From assembly GCA_954871525.1 (NCBI GenBank), contig OX940869.1, forward strand, positions 14,873,001 to 14,937,000: 64,000 nucleotides of DNA, read 5' to 3'. The translations under genes were made by a program, and so were the position numbers. Every line of letters starts with the position of its first letter. The stretch's first letter is position 1. Below are positions 1 through 10,867 of the stretch, piece after piece. The stretch comes from Parietaria judaica (lineage: Eukaryota; Streptophyta; Magnoliopsida; Rosales; Urticaceae). The notes below the pieces were generated by a model. It was not told the DNA's origin, ran no database searches, and was given only the letters and a program-made list of their open reading frames with translations.

Positions 1-606
1 CGACCTTGTCGTTCACCTCTTTGTTGGGCCGAGTATGAAGATCGTATTACTCTCGGTCCTTCCTACCTCAGAGATACAACAGAAGCGATTAAGCTTATTC
101 GGGAAAGACTCAAGACTGCTCAAAGTCGCCAGAAGAGTTATGCGGATCGAAGACGAAGGCCACTGGAATTCATGGTTGGCGACAATGTGTTCCTGAAGGT
201 GACGCCCATGCGTGGTGTTTCCCGTTTCGGAATAAAAGGAAAGTTGGCTCCGCGATACTCAGGTCCGTTCGAGATAGTTGAAAGAGTCGGGCCACTTGCC
301 TACAGGCTTGATTTACCTCTGAAATTATCTCATGTTCACAATGTGTTTCATGTGTCGATGTTGAGAAAATATGAACCCGATCCTCAACAAATCATTGAGT
401 GGACAGAGATACCTATTCAAGAAAATGCGACGTACGCAGAACACCCACTTCATATTATCGACCGTGAAGTCAAAGTCCTTCGTCGACGAGAAATTCCTCT
501 AGTTAAAGTGGTATGGAAAAACCACAACCCTAGAGAGGCAACATGGGAGTTAGAGTCAGAGATGATGGAGAGGTACCCCTTTTTGTTCGGGGGTAGTTTC
601 GTTTAA
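1..606 (+). CDS. Ty3/gypsy integrase C-terminus with chromodomain (5' partial)
   Basis: Frame 1 is open from the first base of the window to a TAA at 604-606, giving 201 residues of a partial product; the internal ATG at 172 is not a real start. The GPF/Y module, which follows the integrase catalytic core, is visible as RYSGPFEI near residue 88. It is followed by the conserved stretch LSHVHNVFHVSMLRKY. Residues about 150-195 form a chromodomain with VVWKNHNPREATWE as its core. Integrase inserts the cDNA copy, and the chromodomain is thought to steer insertion to particular chromatin. No stop or frameshift interrupts this part, so the copy may be fairly young. Confidence 0.9.
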   Translation, partial: RPCRSPLCWAEYEDRITLGPSYLRDTTEAIKLIRERLKTAQSRQKSYADRRRRPLEFMVGDNVFLKVTPMRGVSRFGIKGKLAPRYSGPFEIVERVGPLAYRLDLPLKLSHVHNVFHVSMLRKYEPDPQQIIEWTEIPIQENATYAEHPLHIIDREVKVLRRREIPLVKVVWKNHNPREATWELESEMMERYPFLFGGSFV

Positions 607-630
607 ATTTCGAGGACGAAATTTTTAAAG

Positions 631-640
631 GGGTGGAGTA
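631..640 (+). other. Polypurine tract of the Tekay-like element
   Basis: A purine-rich run (AAAGGGGTGGAG, 627-638) lies immediately upstream of the first TG of the LTR, where plus-strand DNA synthesis is primed in LTR retrotransposons. It follows the pol stop by about 20 bases. Confidence 0.6.
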
Positions 641-641
641 T

Positions 642-2696
642 TGTAAAACCCAAAAATATATATATATATATTAGAAAGAAAAAAAAAGTGTGAGCATACC
701 TTTTCTCTCTCCCCCTCCTTTTTCTTTCTTCATCTTTCTTCCCGTAACCAACATCTCTCTCTCTCTCTTATTCTTTTCTCATCACATCAACTTCAGAGCT
801 TCGTAACTCGGTCACCGGAGCTCCGATCGACGAGATCTTGGTACCGTTGGAAAGCTCTCGAGGAGGTGAACAAGCTGCTGGGCGGAAGTCGACCGGAGGT
901 GGTGGCGTTTGGCCGGAATAGTCACCGTAAGGTTCGGTTTCATAACTCGATATCTATTTCGTTTGGGTTCGATTTTGAGAAATCTAACACCGGAACCGGG
1001 TTCACGAAGGTCAGTAGAATTTGTTGGAGCTGCCACCTAGCCGTCGCCGGTCACCGCCGTCGGCCGTCGCCGGTCGCCGCCGTCGGCCGTCGCGTCATTT
1101 TCCGATCCCGAGATTTATTGAGGGGTTTTGAAGCCCTCGTCGAGGAGATCGAAAGCCCTCGATCGGAATCGTCATCGGACTCTCGGTAAGCCCGAATTTC
1201 CTTGACCTAGTTTCTGAATTTAGATGATCAAATTAGGTGTGTTCTGGGCCTTGATTGATGAAATTGACTTTGCCATTGCGTTTAGAACAGTCGAATTAAG
1301 CTAGGAGAAGCATAAATTTGTCGAATTGATGCCTGTTTTGCTGCCTCGTTTTGCGTGTCCGACGGGAATTTGGCCCGGGTTAATTTTAGTGTATCGGGTT
1401 TTCAATTGACAATTTGAATTCCAATCTTAGTAGTATTTGACTTATGAATGGTATCAGTGTTATAGCTGGCACGGATAGTCGTCCTGTGATCGCTTCGAAG
1501 ACTATGCTGCATGAACCACCCGTTTTGACTAATTCAACAGATCCCGAAGTCTCTAGTCATCAATCTCAGGGCCAAGACGAACCCACATCTTCGACTAGCT
1601 AGTCGATCGGTCAAAGTTTCCACGGATTGAGGTAGGGGCTATTACCTTTTCTCGCAATTTAAAATGAACGTAGAAACCCACGCTTTAATGAAGATTGAAC
1701 CGGATAGGTTAATATGGGATTTAATGAAATGATTGGTTAATTAATAAAATTAATGTTATGATTGTCGTCGCTTGATAGCGAGGCAGAGAACCAGGTATGG
1801 TTTGATTATTCGTTATTATATTATGTATATGGTTACGTCGGTATGACGTGTGTTGATATGGTACCCGCTTTGGGCGGATGAGCTGCTGACGAGCAGCTGG
1901 CTACTGCGCAGTAGGCCGGATATGGTTATGGATATGGATATGATTGGTGACCCAAAAGTCAATATTTCGACCCATGGCGAACTGGCCGTCTTTGGTGGTA
2001 ATTAGGATCCCGAGTCGAGGGCGAGTTACGGTTCGGGACTTCTAGTCCACCTGTGCTCGTGCCTTGAGGACTCGATGGGATATAGTGGAGTAAAGGCGCG
2101 AGCTGACTCGGCATGGACCACCGAAATGATTTGACTTTTGTGGGGTACATTTATTTATTTTATGAAAATGATGATTAAATGGTTTATGATGACGTTTAAT
2201 TTATTTAATTGAAATTTGACTAATAAAGGTTCGGTAAAGAGAATTGGTAATAGATTCTCTACTGAGCATGTGGTGCTCACCCCTTCCATATATATTTTTT
2301 TTCCTTCCAGTTACAGGTGGTGATCAGTATCAGACTCCGGACGAGGAGTAGTTTGAGTTAGGAGGTCGACGTGTTGATTAGCTTAACCGTACCTCTAGTG
2401 TTCGTCGAGGTGAATCTCGCTTTTTGGGTTGATCTTTTATTCAGACTTGTAATGGATTAAATTAAGGATATTTGTGATGGTGATACTTTATATTTGTCGT
2501 TTTATGGTGTTGTATAATCTGTGCGTTGATGTTGTATTGTCGTTTTAAGTCCCATGGGCAAAAGTTATGTGTTTGTTGACGTGGACGTTGAATATTCAAC
2601 GGTATTGTTTAAATGATGATGTATCATTGACCGGTCCAAGTTTGAAAAGTCGTTGTTGTTATCTTATTCTACTAACCCCCATCTAGGGGCGTTACA
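642..2696 (+). repeat. 3' LTR of the Tekay-like element
   Basis: The LTR starts TGTAAAACCC and ends GGGGCGTTACA, giving the short inverted termini TGTAA/TTACA. It carries pyrimidine-rich tracts near 700-770 and a GTGGTGCTCACCCC motif near 2270. ORFs inside it are short and have no recognisable product. The 5' LTR is not in the window, so LTR identity (age) cannot be read. Confidence 0.85.
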
Positions 2697-2793
2697 GTCT
2701 CGGTGATGTTTTGACGCATTTTTAATCAATAATTATAACTATTTATTATTTTTGAATGAATTAAAGACAATTAATAAGAAAGAATCAAAAGTG

Positions 2794-2794
<1 letters not shown>

Positions 2795-2825
<31 letters not shown>
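2795..2825. repeat. (AAT)n microsatellite
   Basis: About ten uninterrupted AAT/ATA triplets are readable. Confidence 0.95.
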
Positions 2826-3760
2826 TAGTTATAATATGTTGAAACTTTCGTAGAAATGTGATCAAAAGTAGCGAAAGCGTGAAATAATAATACGTCGTTA
2901 TGTAAAACTTCACGATAGAGAGTAAACTATTTTTTTTAACTATTTCCACAAAATATTATATCATTAACAAATGTACCACTAAAATATAAGGATATAACTC
3001 ATTATATTGAAGTATTTTGTCAAATAAGATGATAAATTACATTTTTTTAAGTACATGTTTTGTTGGTGTTATGAGCTGATCTTGAACCTTGTAATCAAGA
3101 CAATAATTAAAGCTTCTACATGCTCACTCTATTACTCTATTGAATGTTAATATTTCATACATAATATCTACATTTTTATTTTTTAACTTTTTTTTTTTCA
3201 TTTTTGTACGCGTTGTTTTTCAGGTGATGCCCGAGCATACACTCGTCTCTATGTAGCTCCGCCCATATATATTTATATATTATCATGTCTTTTTTATAGG
3301 TCGCTTATTTTGATTATAGGATGAACTTTAATATTTTATCTTGTTTCACTCATCAACTACTCCAAGAGTAAACCATTTAGTTTGTCCAACCAACCATTTA
3401 TAATGCCTAATTATAAAGAGGATTAATTGTGCCGCAAATACTACATGTTCGATCAATATATATCAATGTATTTTTAATGTTTATTTTTATCAATAAAAAT
3501 ATTAAATATTCAGTTAAGCGGCGTATTTTTAATCAATATTTTTATGGACAAAAACATCAAATATTTGACAAATATAACGATACAAGTATATCTAATTTTA
3601 GTCCAAAAACAAAAAAGCCCTCCTTACGCCTTCAATCCCATCACAGTTGCTGAAAGCTCATATCTTTGGAATCGGATATTTTCTTATATTGTTTTAGGGG
3701 TATTTTTTTGGGTTTTTTTTTGTTTTTTTGTTTTTTTGTTTTTTTGGAGTTTAGGATAAA

Positions 3761-3897
3761 AATGATGGTTCACGATTAAATGTTTTTGCCTTTCGTAAGC
3801 TAATATGAACGCGTATAGGGGTGTTATTAATAGTATCTTTTCTCGTTTAATTGTTTTAATGATGGTTCACGATTAAATGTTTTTGCCTTTCGTAAAC
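3761..3897 (+). repeat. Pair of 40-bp direct repeats
   Basis: A unit beginning AATGATGGTTCACGATTAAA and running on through TTTTTGCCTTTCGTAA occurs at 3761 and again at 3858, 97 bases apart, with almost no differences. The cause (tandem slippage or a decayed element) cannot be told. Confidence 0.85.
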
Positions 3898-4469
3898 TAA
3901 AATTGTTTATAGAATAATTAATAATTTATTTATAAATAAAACTGTTTTAATTTTTTAAAACAAAAAATTATATTTAAAAAATTAAAACTGATTTTATAGA
4001 GTTAAAATGTCATGTGGGGAGTCCGAAGCAATATGACGCGGTTGTAAACTGGACACACCGTGGCATTGGGCTAATAAAGGCAGATGAATACGTTAAAAAG
4101 AAAAATTGTGGCATATTAATATTATATTTTGATAATTTTAGCTAACAAAAAATATCAGTACTTCTCGTTACACTTTGAAGAGTATTGGTGCTTTTTGTTC
4201 TGCAAATGTCCCTTTAAAAAACAATCGTTGTGATTTTAAAAAAACAATCGTTGTGATTTCTCACTCAATCGAAATGACTAGTCGTTGCAGCGAGTGATGG
4301 AATTATAATTTTAAGTCGACGCATTCTCGTTGTGGCGGGAATAATGTCGATGCGGCAAGACAAGGTGAAACAAATATTTAAATCTCGAATGACGTGTTTT
4401 CACTATCGTTAAGAGTTATCGCGGCGGTGAGCATATATAATTTCTTTGCGACGAGTATCGTTATTAAAA

Positions 4470-4728
4470 GGGTTAATTGCGGCAATAATGCACAACTTTT
4501 GGTCAACAAGGGTTAGCATATATATTGAAGTTATGTAATTAATATTACAAGTTGGCAGTCCATTTGGCAGTTTAACGATGCCACATCAGCATAATTTAAC
4601 ATCCCTAACGGAAGAACCAACAGATTTTACATTCAACAAACGCTGTGTATTTTTGCCCACACTTTGAAAGGTTGGGGACCTGAAACCCCTGTTGACCAAA
4701 GGTTGTGCATTATTGCCGCAATTAACCC
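4470..4728. mobile_element. Mutator-like MITE with 9-bp target duplication
   Basis: The terminal inverted repeat starts GGGTTAATTGCGGCAATAAT at both ends and extends about 45 bp with two or three mismatches. The element is 259 bp long and non-coding. It is flanked by the identical 9-mer TTATTAAAA at 4461-4469 and 4729-4737. A 9-bp duplication is the hallmark of Mutator-like transposition. Intact ends and duplication point to a recent insertion. Confidence 0.85.
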
Positions 4729-4737
4729 TTATTAAAA

Positions 4738-5607
4738 CGGTTTTAAACCGTTGGGAAAGAGTATTGCACAACAATAGTGCAAGCTTGCACGTGGTATACG
4801 ATGGAAAAAAAGTTGTTGTGCAAACTTTGCGCTACGTGTTTTGAAAGGTGTGTAATCTATAATCTCAATTAGTGATTCATCGAAACATCAATTAGATTAA
4901 ACCAATAACATCAATATGTTCATCCAAATACCAATTATATCAAGATAAGTATAAGTAATTGTCTCTTACAAAATCTAAAAGTACGTAACTTATTTTAAGA
5001 TATATATATATTAAATCAAATATCTTACACAACTCAGTTGTTATGAGTATTTTTGCCTAAGAAAAATTAAGGCTCAATAAAAAAATTAAATAAAAAAAAC
5101 CCCAAGAGGCCAAACAAGTAAAAGCCCACAAAGACAACCCGGGCATGTCCAAAAAAAAATCATCGGGACTCAGTCCGAAAAGTCAATGGAGGTCTGACCT
5201 AAAAATGGGCCCAAATTAAAATGTATAAATGTCACACTATATTTATAAAAAAAACGGTGCTCATAGACAATATATATATATATATATATATATTGGTCTA
5301 ATTTATTATTCTTTATATATGGGATGCTAGCAGTTTCCTAGTATATTATTTCCTCCCAATTTCTAGTAAATCGTATTTTTCGTTATCATGCAACGTACTA
5401 ATATACTATATTCGAATAATAGTTGACTATCAATATTTCCATATATATAAAAGTAGCCGTTGACATCATATATTAATGTATATATATAAATCAAATTATT
5501 CATTTCGAAATCCAACCAAAAAATTACTCAATCTCTTTCAAGATTTCTGAATCCATAGCTAAAGATTCAGACACAAATCTTTGTCTCCGATATTATCTTA
5601 GATAGAT
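4738..5607. other. Intergenic spacer upstream of the LBD gene
   Basis: AT-rich, with a (TA)n tract at about 5270-5293. No coding signal is seen. The last 150 bases presumably hold the promoter and 5' UTR of the LBD gene. Confidence 0.6.
5481..5490 (+). promoter_or_regulatory. Candidate TATA box of the LBD gene
   Basis: TATATATAAA lies about 120 bases before the ATG at 5608, a plausible distance for a plant TATA box plus a short 5' UTR. The surroundings are AT-rich, so a chance match is possible. Confidence 0.3.
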
Positions 5608-7033
5608 ATGATGTCAGTACGTCGTCGTTGTGCAGCTTGCAAGTGCTTGAAAAGGAAATGCCCTCAAAACTGTATATTCGCTCCATATTTTCCTTCAGAT
5701 GATCCTCAAAGATTCGCTTGCGTTCACAGAATCTATGGCGCCAAAAACGTTGCTAAAATGCTTCAGGTAATCATCTTATTAATACTGTATACGAATATAT
5801 ATATATATATATGTGTGTGTATGTGTTTGCATAATATATATGTAATAATGTATAGTAGTGTACGAAAAATACCCGATAATCGAATTAGAGCGGGTAATAA
5901 AATTTACAGATTATGCGGTAATGAATATTCATTTGATTTTAATAAAATGTGTAAATGTTGTAAAAGTTGCATTATCGGAAGTAATTGCATTTTTATTTTT
6001 CAATTACCGATTTAGCAAAGTTAGTACTGTTTTATCGAATTTGTTAATAATATTTTTTCTTTTTCAGGCTTACTTAAAGTTTTGAAGGGTGTTGAGTAAA
6101 ACACATTTTACAAATATTTTTGTATTTTATGTCTTCTAGTATATTTTGTTTTATTTATGTTTTTAAATGTTCATGAAATCATGAAGTAAACTTTAGTATT
6201 ATTTTTACATTTTTGTATTAATCAATATATGCGGTAGTATTGAATTTACATGTACTATCTTATTGCGGTACTATCGTACGTTTGGTAAACGGCACTAAAA
6301 GTCTTAAAATCACACCGCGTTTCTAAAAACAGAAACACGGTGATCGGCACTAATTATAAAAACCGCACTATAATTAACTAGCCGTTGATGTTTTTACAAA
6401 AAAAAAAAAAATATTGCAGTTTTTTTTTTTTTTTACAAGGTGGACATTGAAAGTGAGTCAAAATGTCAAATTAAACTCCAAATATCAGTGTAATAATTTA
6501 AGTTTCCTTCTATATAATTAAGGCATGACCCAGTGACCATCGGAACAAGACTTGTTACACATTATCATTTTATTACTATATATGATTAACAATTAATCAA
6601 TAAATTAAAAGTCCCCAAAATGATTATGAAAAAATTTAAGAATTTGTTTAATTTTGCATTTTGCCCCCTCAAAATTTTTAAAGCTTGCTAATTCTCAATC
6701 TTGGTTCCGCCACGAACATCACTAAATCCATTGGCCAATTGTCAGGAAATGACAGCAGACCAGCGTGCTTGGGCGGCGGATTCAATGCACTTCGAGGCTC
6801 AACGCAGAATCGAAGAGCCGGTTTACGGCTGTGTGGGGATCATCTCTCAGCTGCACCAAGAGCTTCGTGATGCCGAGACGGAGCTTGCGAAAACTAGAGC
6901 CCAAATCGCGATGATGATAGGCTCTATGAATACGCAGAGCCAAACTAGTCATGGTCAAGGTCATGGAGACCAGCTTCTTCAGTTTCAGGGGCAAAGAAGC
7001 GACGTCGTTCAGCCACCTCCTTGGCTGCTCTAG
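5608..7033 (+). CDS. LBD (LOB-domain) transcription factor, LBD23/24-like; exons 5608-5766 and 6746-7033
   Basis: Plant-specific nuclear DNA-binding protein of the LATERAL ORGAN BOUNDARIES family, class I, which acts in organ boundary and lateral organ development. The spliced product has 148 residues. The zinc-binding C block C-x2-C-x6-C-x3-C is at C8, C11, C18 and C22 (CAACKCLKRKCPQNC). The GAS block follows from FACVHRIYGAKNVAKMLQ across the intron to EEPVYGCVGIISQL. A coiled-coil has hydrophobic positions L89, L93, L100 and I107. The exon junction falls directly after the MLQ codons in phase 0, the usual intron site in this family (GT at 5767, AG at 6744-6745). The short C-terminus and the FACVHRIYGA wording resemble LBD23/LBD24; that subgroup call is from memory of the family and is less certain. 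Two ATGs (5608, 5611) occur in tandem; the first is used here. No stop or frameshift is seen, so it looks functional. Confidence 0.9.
5767..6745 (+). other. Intron of the LBD gene
   Basis: A 979-bp GT-AG intron, AT-rich. It contains a (TA)n(TG)n tract near 5797-5828. It also has an inverted repeat, CACCGCGTTTCT / AGAAACACGGTG at 6312-6341, inside a block with several GCGGTA/CCGCAC words, suggesting a decayed MITE. The final AG is preceded by TTGTCAG. Confidence 0.75.
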
Positions 7034-7266
7034 AATTGATATGATAGTTTGCACTTTGCAAATTAATTGGCTAAAATAATAATTAAATTAATCTTTGTTT
7101 TTTTATGTATTCTTACGTCGTCATTAATTAACCACCGTAACACAAAGACCCAGAGCTTAGATAATTGATATATATATATATATATATATGTGTGTTTTAT
7201 TTTCATTTTTGTTTGTATTTTTAATTTTTTAAATTATTTTAAGAATACGTTTCTAAAAAAAAAAAT
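7034..7266. other. 3' flank of the LBD gene
   Basis: AT-rich, with a (TA)n tract at about 7167-7188 and an A-rich run at 7253-7264. No gene is seen. Confidence 0.6.
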
Positions 7267-7476
7267 TGGGAAATTTGCGGCGAAAATCATCGAAGTCACT
7301 AAATTCTTTCAAATTAATCACTAACGTCTATTTTTTTTGCGGCAAAAGTCATTAACTAATTGTTTGTAGATAAGTCACCAACATTTATTTTTTACGGCGA
7401 AAATCATCAAAGTCACAAAATTCTTACAGATGAATCACTAACGTCTTTTTTTTGCGTCAAAAGTCATTAATGTCAG
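7267..7476. repeat. Left minisatellite arm of the palindrome
   Basis: About four imperfect units of a 55-60-bp repeat alternate the words GCGGCGAAAATCATC, AAGTCACTAAATTCTT and AATCACTAACGTCT. The right arm carries the same units inverted at 8554-8733. Confidence 0.75.
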
Positions 7477-7571
7477 CAGGGGCAAAGCCAGGAATTGTCG
7501 GAAGGGGAGCGAAAATTACCATACTAAATTTTAAAAATAAAATTATATTAAAATGTGGAGCATAAATTACA

Positions 7572-7950
7572 TTATAATTGTCCTCTACAAGTATTCATGC
7601 TCTGAAAATAATTCATAATGGGCTCGTTATTGATTTCATTGAAAACATCTTTCTCAATGTATGTAAATAAAAGATCATTTAGCCAGTCGTATTTTGTTGC
7701 GTACATCAGTCTTCACAAACTTCATAAAAGAAAATGATCTCTCAAATGAAGCCGTAGCAATAGGTAAAATGAAAGCCAACGTCAAGAGCCGATAAACTAA
7801 CGGAAAGGCTTTCTCTTTTACCGTCTCAACCATTATCCGTGTAAAGTCGACAATTTTTCTATTCCACAAAAGTAATCATCTGAACGAACATGCTCTATGT
7901 AATTTTAAAGTTGACCTTCTAGCGGAACACGCTCCGGAACTAAACTCTGA
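7572..7950 (-). pseudogene. hAT transposase C-terminus, left arm (ZMYM1-like type)
   Basis: Minus-strand translation gives the hAT C-terminal dimerisation region. FPLVYRLLTLAFILPIATAS is followed by ERSFSFMKFVKTDVRNK; then, after a one-base frameshift near 7680, WLNDLLFTYIEKDVFNEI and NYFQSMNTCRGQL with a stop at 7572-7574. The catalytic core and N-terminus are missing. It is a 3' fragment and cannot be active. The order of motifs matches plant hAT proteins annotated as zinc finger MYM-type 1-like. Confidence 0.8.
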
Positions 7951-8104
7951 GCAGGCTCCGAACACGCCCAAGAAGAAAAGAAGGCCCAAATCTAAACATA
8001 AGGCCCATCAAAACACATAAGGGGACGAAGGCTACTCCTGGCACGCCCAAGACGGAGGTCTAGAGAGCATAACCGTCCGAAACACCGGGGAAGCTCGCTC
8101 AGAG

Positions 8105-8457
8105 TTTAGTTCCGGAGCGTGTTCGGCTAGAAGGTCAACTTCAAAATTACATAGAGCATGTTCGTTCAGATGATTACTTTTGTGGAATAGAAAAAATTGG
8201 CGACCTTACACAGATAGTAGTTGAGAAGGGAAAAGAGAAAGTCTTTCCGTTAGTTTATCTTACACAGATAACATTCAGTTGAGAGATCTTTTTCTTCTAT
8301 GAAGTTTGTGAAGACTGATCTACGCAACAAAATGGGAGACGACTGCTAAATGATCTTTTATTTACATACATTGAGATAGATGTTTTCAATGAAATCGGTA
8401 ACAAGCTCATTATGAATTATTTTTCAGAGCATGAAAACTTGTAGAGGACAATTATAA
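8105..8457 (+). pseudogene. hAT transposase C-terminus, right arm
   Basis: This is the inverted partner of the left-arm fragment, read on the plus strand and ending at the equivalent stop (8455-8457). It is more damaged than the left copy. The LPIATAS segment is deleted or rearranged (8260-8285), and a base is lost before the AAATGATCTTTTATTT segment. Differences between the arms show that the duplication is not very recent. Confidence 0.7.
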
Positions 8458-8827
8458 TGTAATTTATGTTCCAGATTTTAATAGCATTTTATTTTCAAAA
8501 TTTAGTATAATAATTTTTGCCTTCCCTTCCGACAATTCCTGGCTTCGCCCGTGCTGACGTTAATGACTTTTGGCTCAAAAAATAGATGTTAGTGATTTAT
8601 CTGCAAGAATTTAGCGACTTTGATCATTTTTTCTGCAAAAAATAAACTTTAGTGACTTATCTGCAACCAATTTATGACGTTAATGACTTTTGCCGCAAAA
8701 AATAGATGTTAGTAATTTATTTGCAAGAATTTAGGTGGTGTTTGGTTAATATCTCCTGGACCATATATGTGTGTTTAGTTCTAAATAGTGTTACTTTATC
8801 TCTCAGACCATGTTTGGTTAATCTTTT

Positions 8828-10048
8828 TGTTACGGGTATTTTACACAATTGATTTAATATTAATTAACAAAAGAAAAATTATTAAAATTAATTTTTCTTT
8901 TATTAATTAATTAATTTATAATCAATTTTGCCCCAAATTATTCACCGGAAGCCCGTTTTCAAAAAATAAAGAGTCCAGATGATCCCAAAAATATCGAAAT
9001 ACCCAAAATCGATATAAAATTTGTAAAAAACGGCCTTGGGAAACACCCGGGACAAGTCGGGAAACACCCGAGCGGGCCCCACAGGCCCCCAAAGGCCAAC
9101 CGCCACGTGGCAGCGCCTCTGCAGGCCCACCAAGGGTCAAGGCCCTGTTCCTACACGTGTCGAGCAGCTGCTGGACGTGCCAGAAGGATGACATCAGCCG
9201 GGTGACTCACGCTGATGTCACCAGCTTGGAAGGCAAGCCTCTCATGCGCGCCACCCACGTTTGTCGCGTCCGGAGTCAGAATGGGGCGCCGATTGCAGCG
9301 TTGGATCGGCCACGTCCCGAGGATGCGAAAAAACATATTATTTTGCACCAGGGGCCTCCCGGATAAGAGATAATTGCGTTTGAATCCCCGGGTTCTCTTA
9401 TAAATAGAACCTCGGTTTTCACTTAACGGTAACTCGATTCTCACCCCGAGAACTCGCTCTAAACTCTCTCTACACCCTCTAGAACTCGCCTCCCCTCAAG
9501 TATCACTCTAATGTTGAATGTCGGAGGTGAATCAGGGGGTCCCCCCCCCCCCCCCCTCGGTTCTCCCTGATCTCGGGTGCTGTTTTGTTCAGGTTCTGTG
9601 AGCGAGAAAACACATTTGAGCGGAAGCTCTGGAGAATATTCAGGCACGATTTAAGACCCTCCTTGCCAAGGTTCTAGATCCGTGAGGTGCTCGTTTTATC
9701 CGTCGATCTTGTATCTCCGGCAGATATACTGACTACGCGGATAGCCCGAGGACCCGGATTTGTCCCTGTGACGCCGGTTGAGGGTCTGATCTACCAGGGT
9801 CCACTGGAAAGTCGATACTGTGATCCCCCCTACACGGTGGTCAGGAGTCTGTTTTTGGTGTCCCGAACCTGTAATCCGGGCCAGGCCAAGTCCTGGCCCT
9901 ATTAGCGACAGGTAGTGGAGTTTACCAATTGACTCGAAAGTCCATGAGCCCATGCTAAAGTCATAAAAAGTCAACAAGACGATATTGGGCACGGCCCAAC
10001 ATGAGCTATTGGGCCGCTGAATGTTTGAAGCATTTTTCTGCATCAACA
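8828..10048 (+). repeat. Solo LTR, 1221 bp, TSD CTTTT
   Basis: It starts TGTTACGGG and ends GCATCAACA, with TGTT/AACA inverted termini. The identical 5-mer CTTTT is at 8823-8827 and 10049-10053. No internal coding region or second LTR is present, so it is a solo LTR left by LTR-LTR recombination. It is GC-richer than the host element, and its parent family is not identified. It includes a C17 run at about 9540-9556. Confidence 0.85.
9399..9406 (+). promoter_or_regulatory. TATA box of the solo LTR
   Basis: TATAAATA precedes a pyrimidine-rich leader (AACTCGCTCTAAACTCTCTC region, 9448-9470). This is the layout expected of an LTR U3 promoter and R start. It sets the LTR orientation as plus. Confidence 0.6.
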
Positions 10049-10663
10049 CTTTTATCATTAGTCTTAAAATTCAATCTCCGAGTCCACCTAAATAATTAAG
10101 AAGAAAATCAGAAAACACCAAAGAGTCGTTTTCTCTTTATTATATCTCACATACCCATTTTCTCTCTCCTCTGCCACAGTTCTTCTTCTTCTTTTCTTCT
10201 TTCAATTTTCCTGTGATGAACTTTGCTCCTTCTCCATCTTCAATACTCAAGTAATTACATGTTTGAATAGCTAGCTTAACTTGTATTTTCTCATGTATTT
10301 ATTTCTTTCATTTTTCCTCTTATTTAGTCTAGCTTTTTTTTTTCCTGATTATTTTCATATATTCTTGAACAATTTGAACACATACCTATATAATGGCCTT
10401 TGGGTTTTTGGAATTTTTTTTGTCATTGGTATTAAAAATTCACTCTTTAAATGTGCAAGTTGGATTTCTTATAACTAAAGCTTAGATGTTAACGAATTTG
10501 TGTTGATTGCTACTCTGAAAAAGCTTTGGATTTGTATGTCTAGATTTGTATGAGTTTGATGTTTAATTAGTTTGCATCAGTTTTTTATTTTACTCTATTT
10601 CTTTCACTTCTTGTACGAATTTGGTTTTCCACCTCATTGTGTTGGATATTTGGATATTTGGAG

Positions 10664-10867
10664 GTTTTTCACCTCATTAGACTACATGCTAGAGATGATA
10701 CTTTATTTAGATGGTGGAGTCAGGATATTACCTTGGAAGATATTGAAGAAGGTGCAGATGGGGCCGGAAATCACAAAGGAGAAGAAGAGGGTGATAAGGC
10801 GCTCATACTACTCGTGATGAATGGGCAAAGTTCAACGACAATCTTACAATGCAAATGTGGGAGCAAT
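10664..10867 (+). pseudogene. PIF/Harbinger transposase C-terminal remnant
   Basis: The plus strand reads LIRLHARDDTLFRWWSQD, then LEDIEEGADG. After a frameshift it reads TRDEWAKFNDNLTMQMWEQC. This resembles the tail of plant Harbinger/ALP1-like nucleases, where an HNFIR-like segment is followed by an acidic linker and a W-x-x-F-R-D-x-L-A-x-x-M-W-type end. The catalytic DDE core is absent between the termini, so only this tail survives. The element would need a transposase from elsewhere. Confidence 0.55.

Larger units (their letters stand above)
1..2696 (+). mobile_element. 3' part of a chromodomain Ty3/gypsy retrotransposon (Tekay-like)
   Basis: The window opens inside the integrase region of a Ty3/gypsy polyprotein and runs through the stop codon, a purine-rich tract and a complete 3' LTR. 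A chromodomain at the integrase C-terminus marks a chromovirus. The long LTR (about 2.05 kb) favours the Tekay/Del lineage over the short-LTR Reina group; this lineage call is inference. The 5' LTR, gag, protease, RT and RNase H lie outside the window, so the target duplication cannot be checked. Confidence 0.9.
2697..4460. other. AT-rich intergenic spacer
   Basis: No gene is recognisable. The stretch holds an AAT microsatellite, T-rich runs with a TTTTTTTG periodicity near 3705-3745, and one pair of direct repeats. ORFs here are short and low-complexity. Confidence 0.7.
7477..8553. mobile_element. hAT-derived core with the same terminus at both ends
   Basis: The left end reads CAGGGGCAAAGCCAGGAATT and the right end is its complement with one or two changes (AATTCCTGGCTTCGCCCGTG). 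CAGGGGC-like termini are typical of plant hAT elements. Both halves carry the 3' end of a hAT transposase pointing outwards, so the core is two head-to-head 3' ends and no 5' end. The flanking 8-mers are inverted, not direct, copies, so there is no ordinary target duplication. Confidence 0.7.

Noticed and set aside
4586..4774. 62-codon minus-strand ORF
   Set aside because: It runs across the right end and duplication of the MITE at 4470-4728; it is non-coding repeat.
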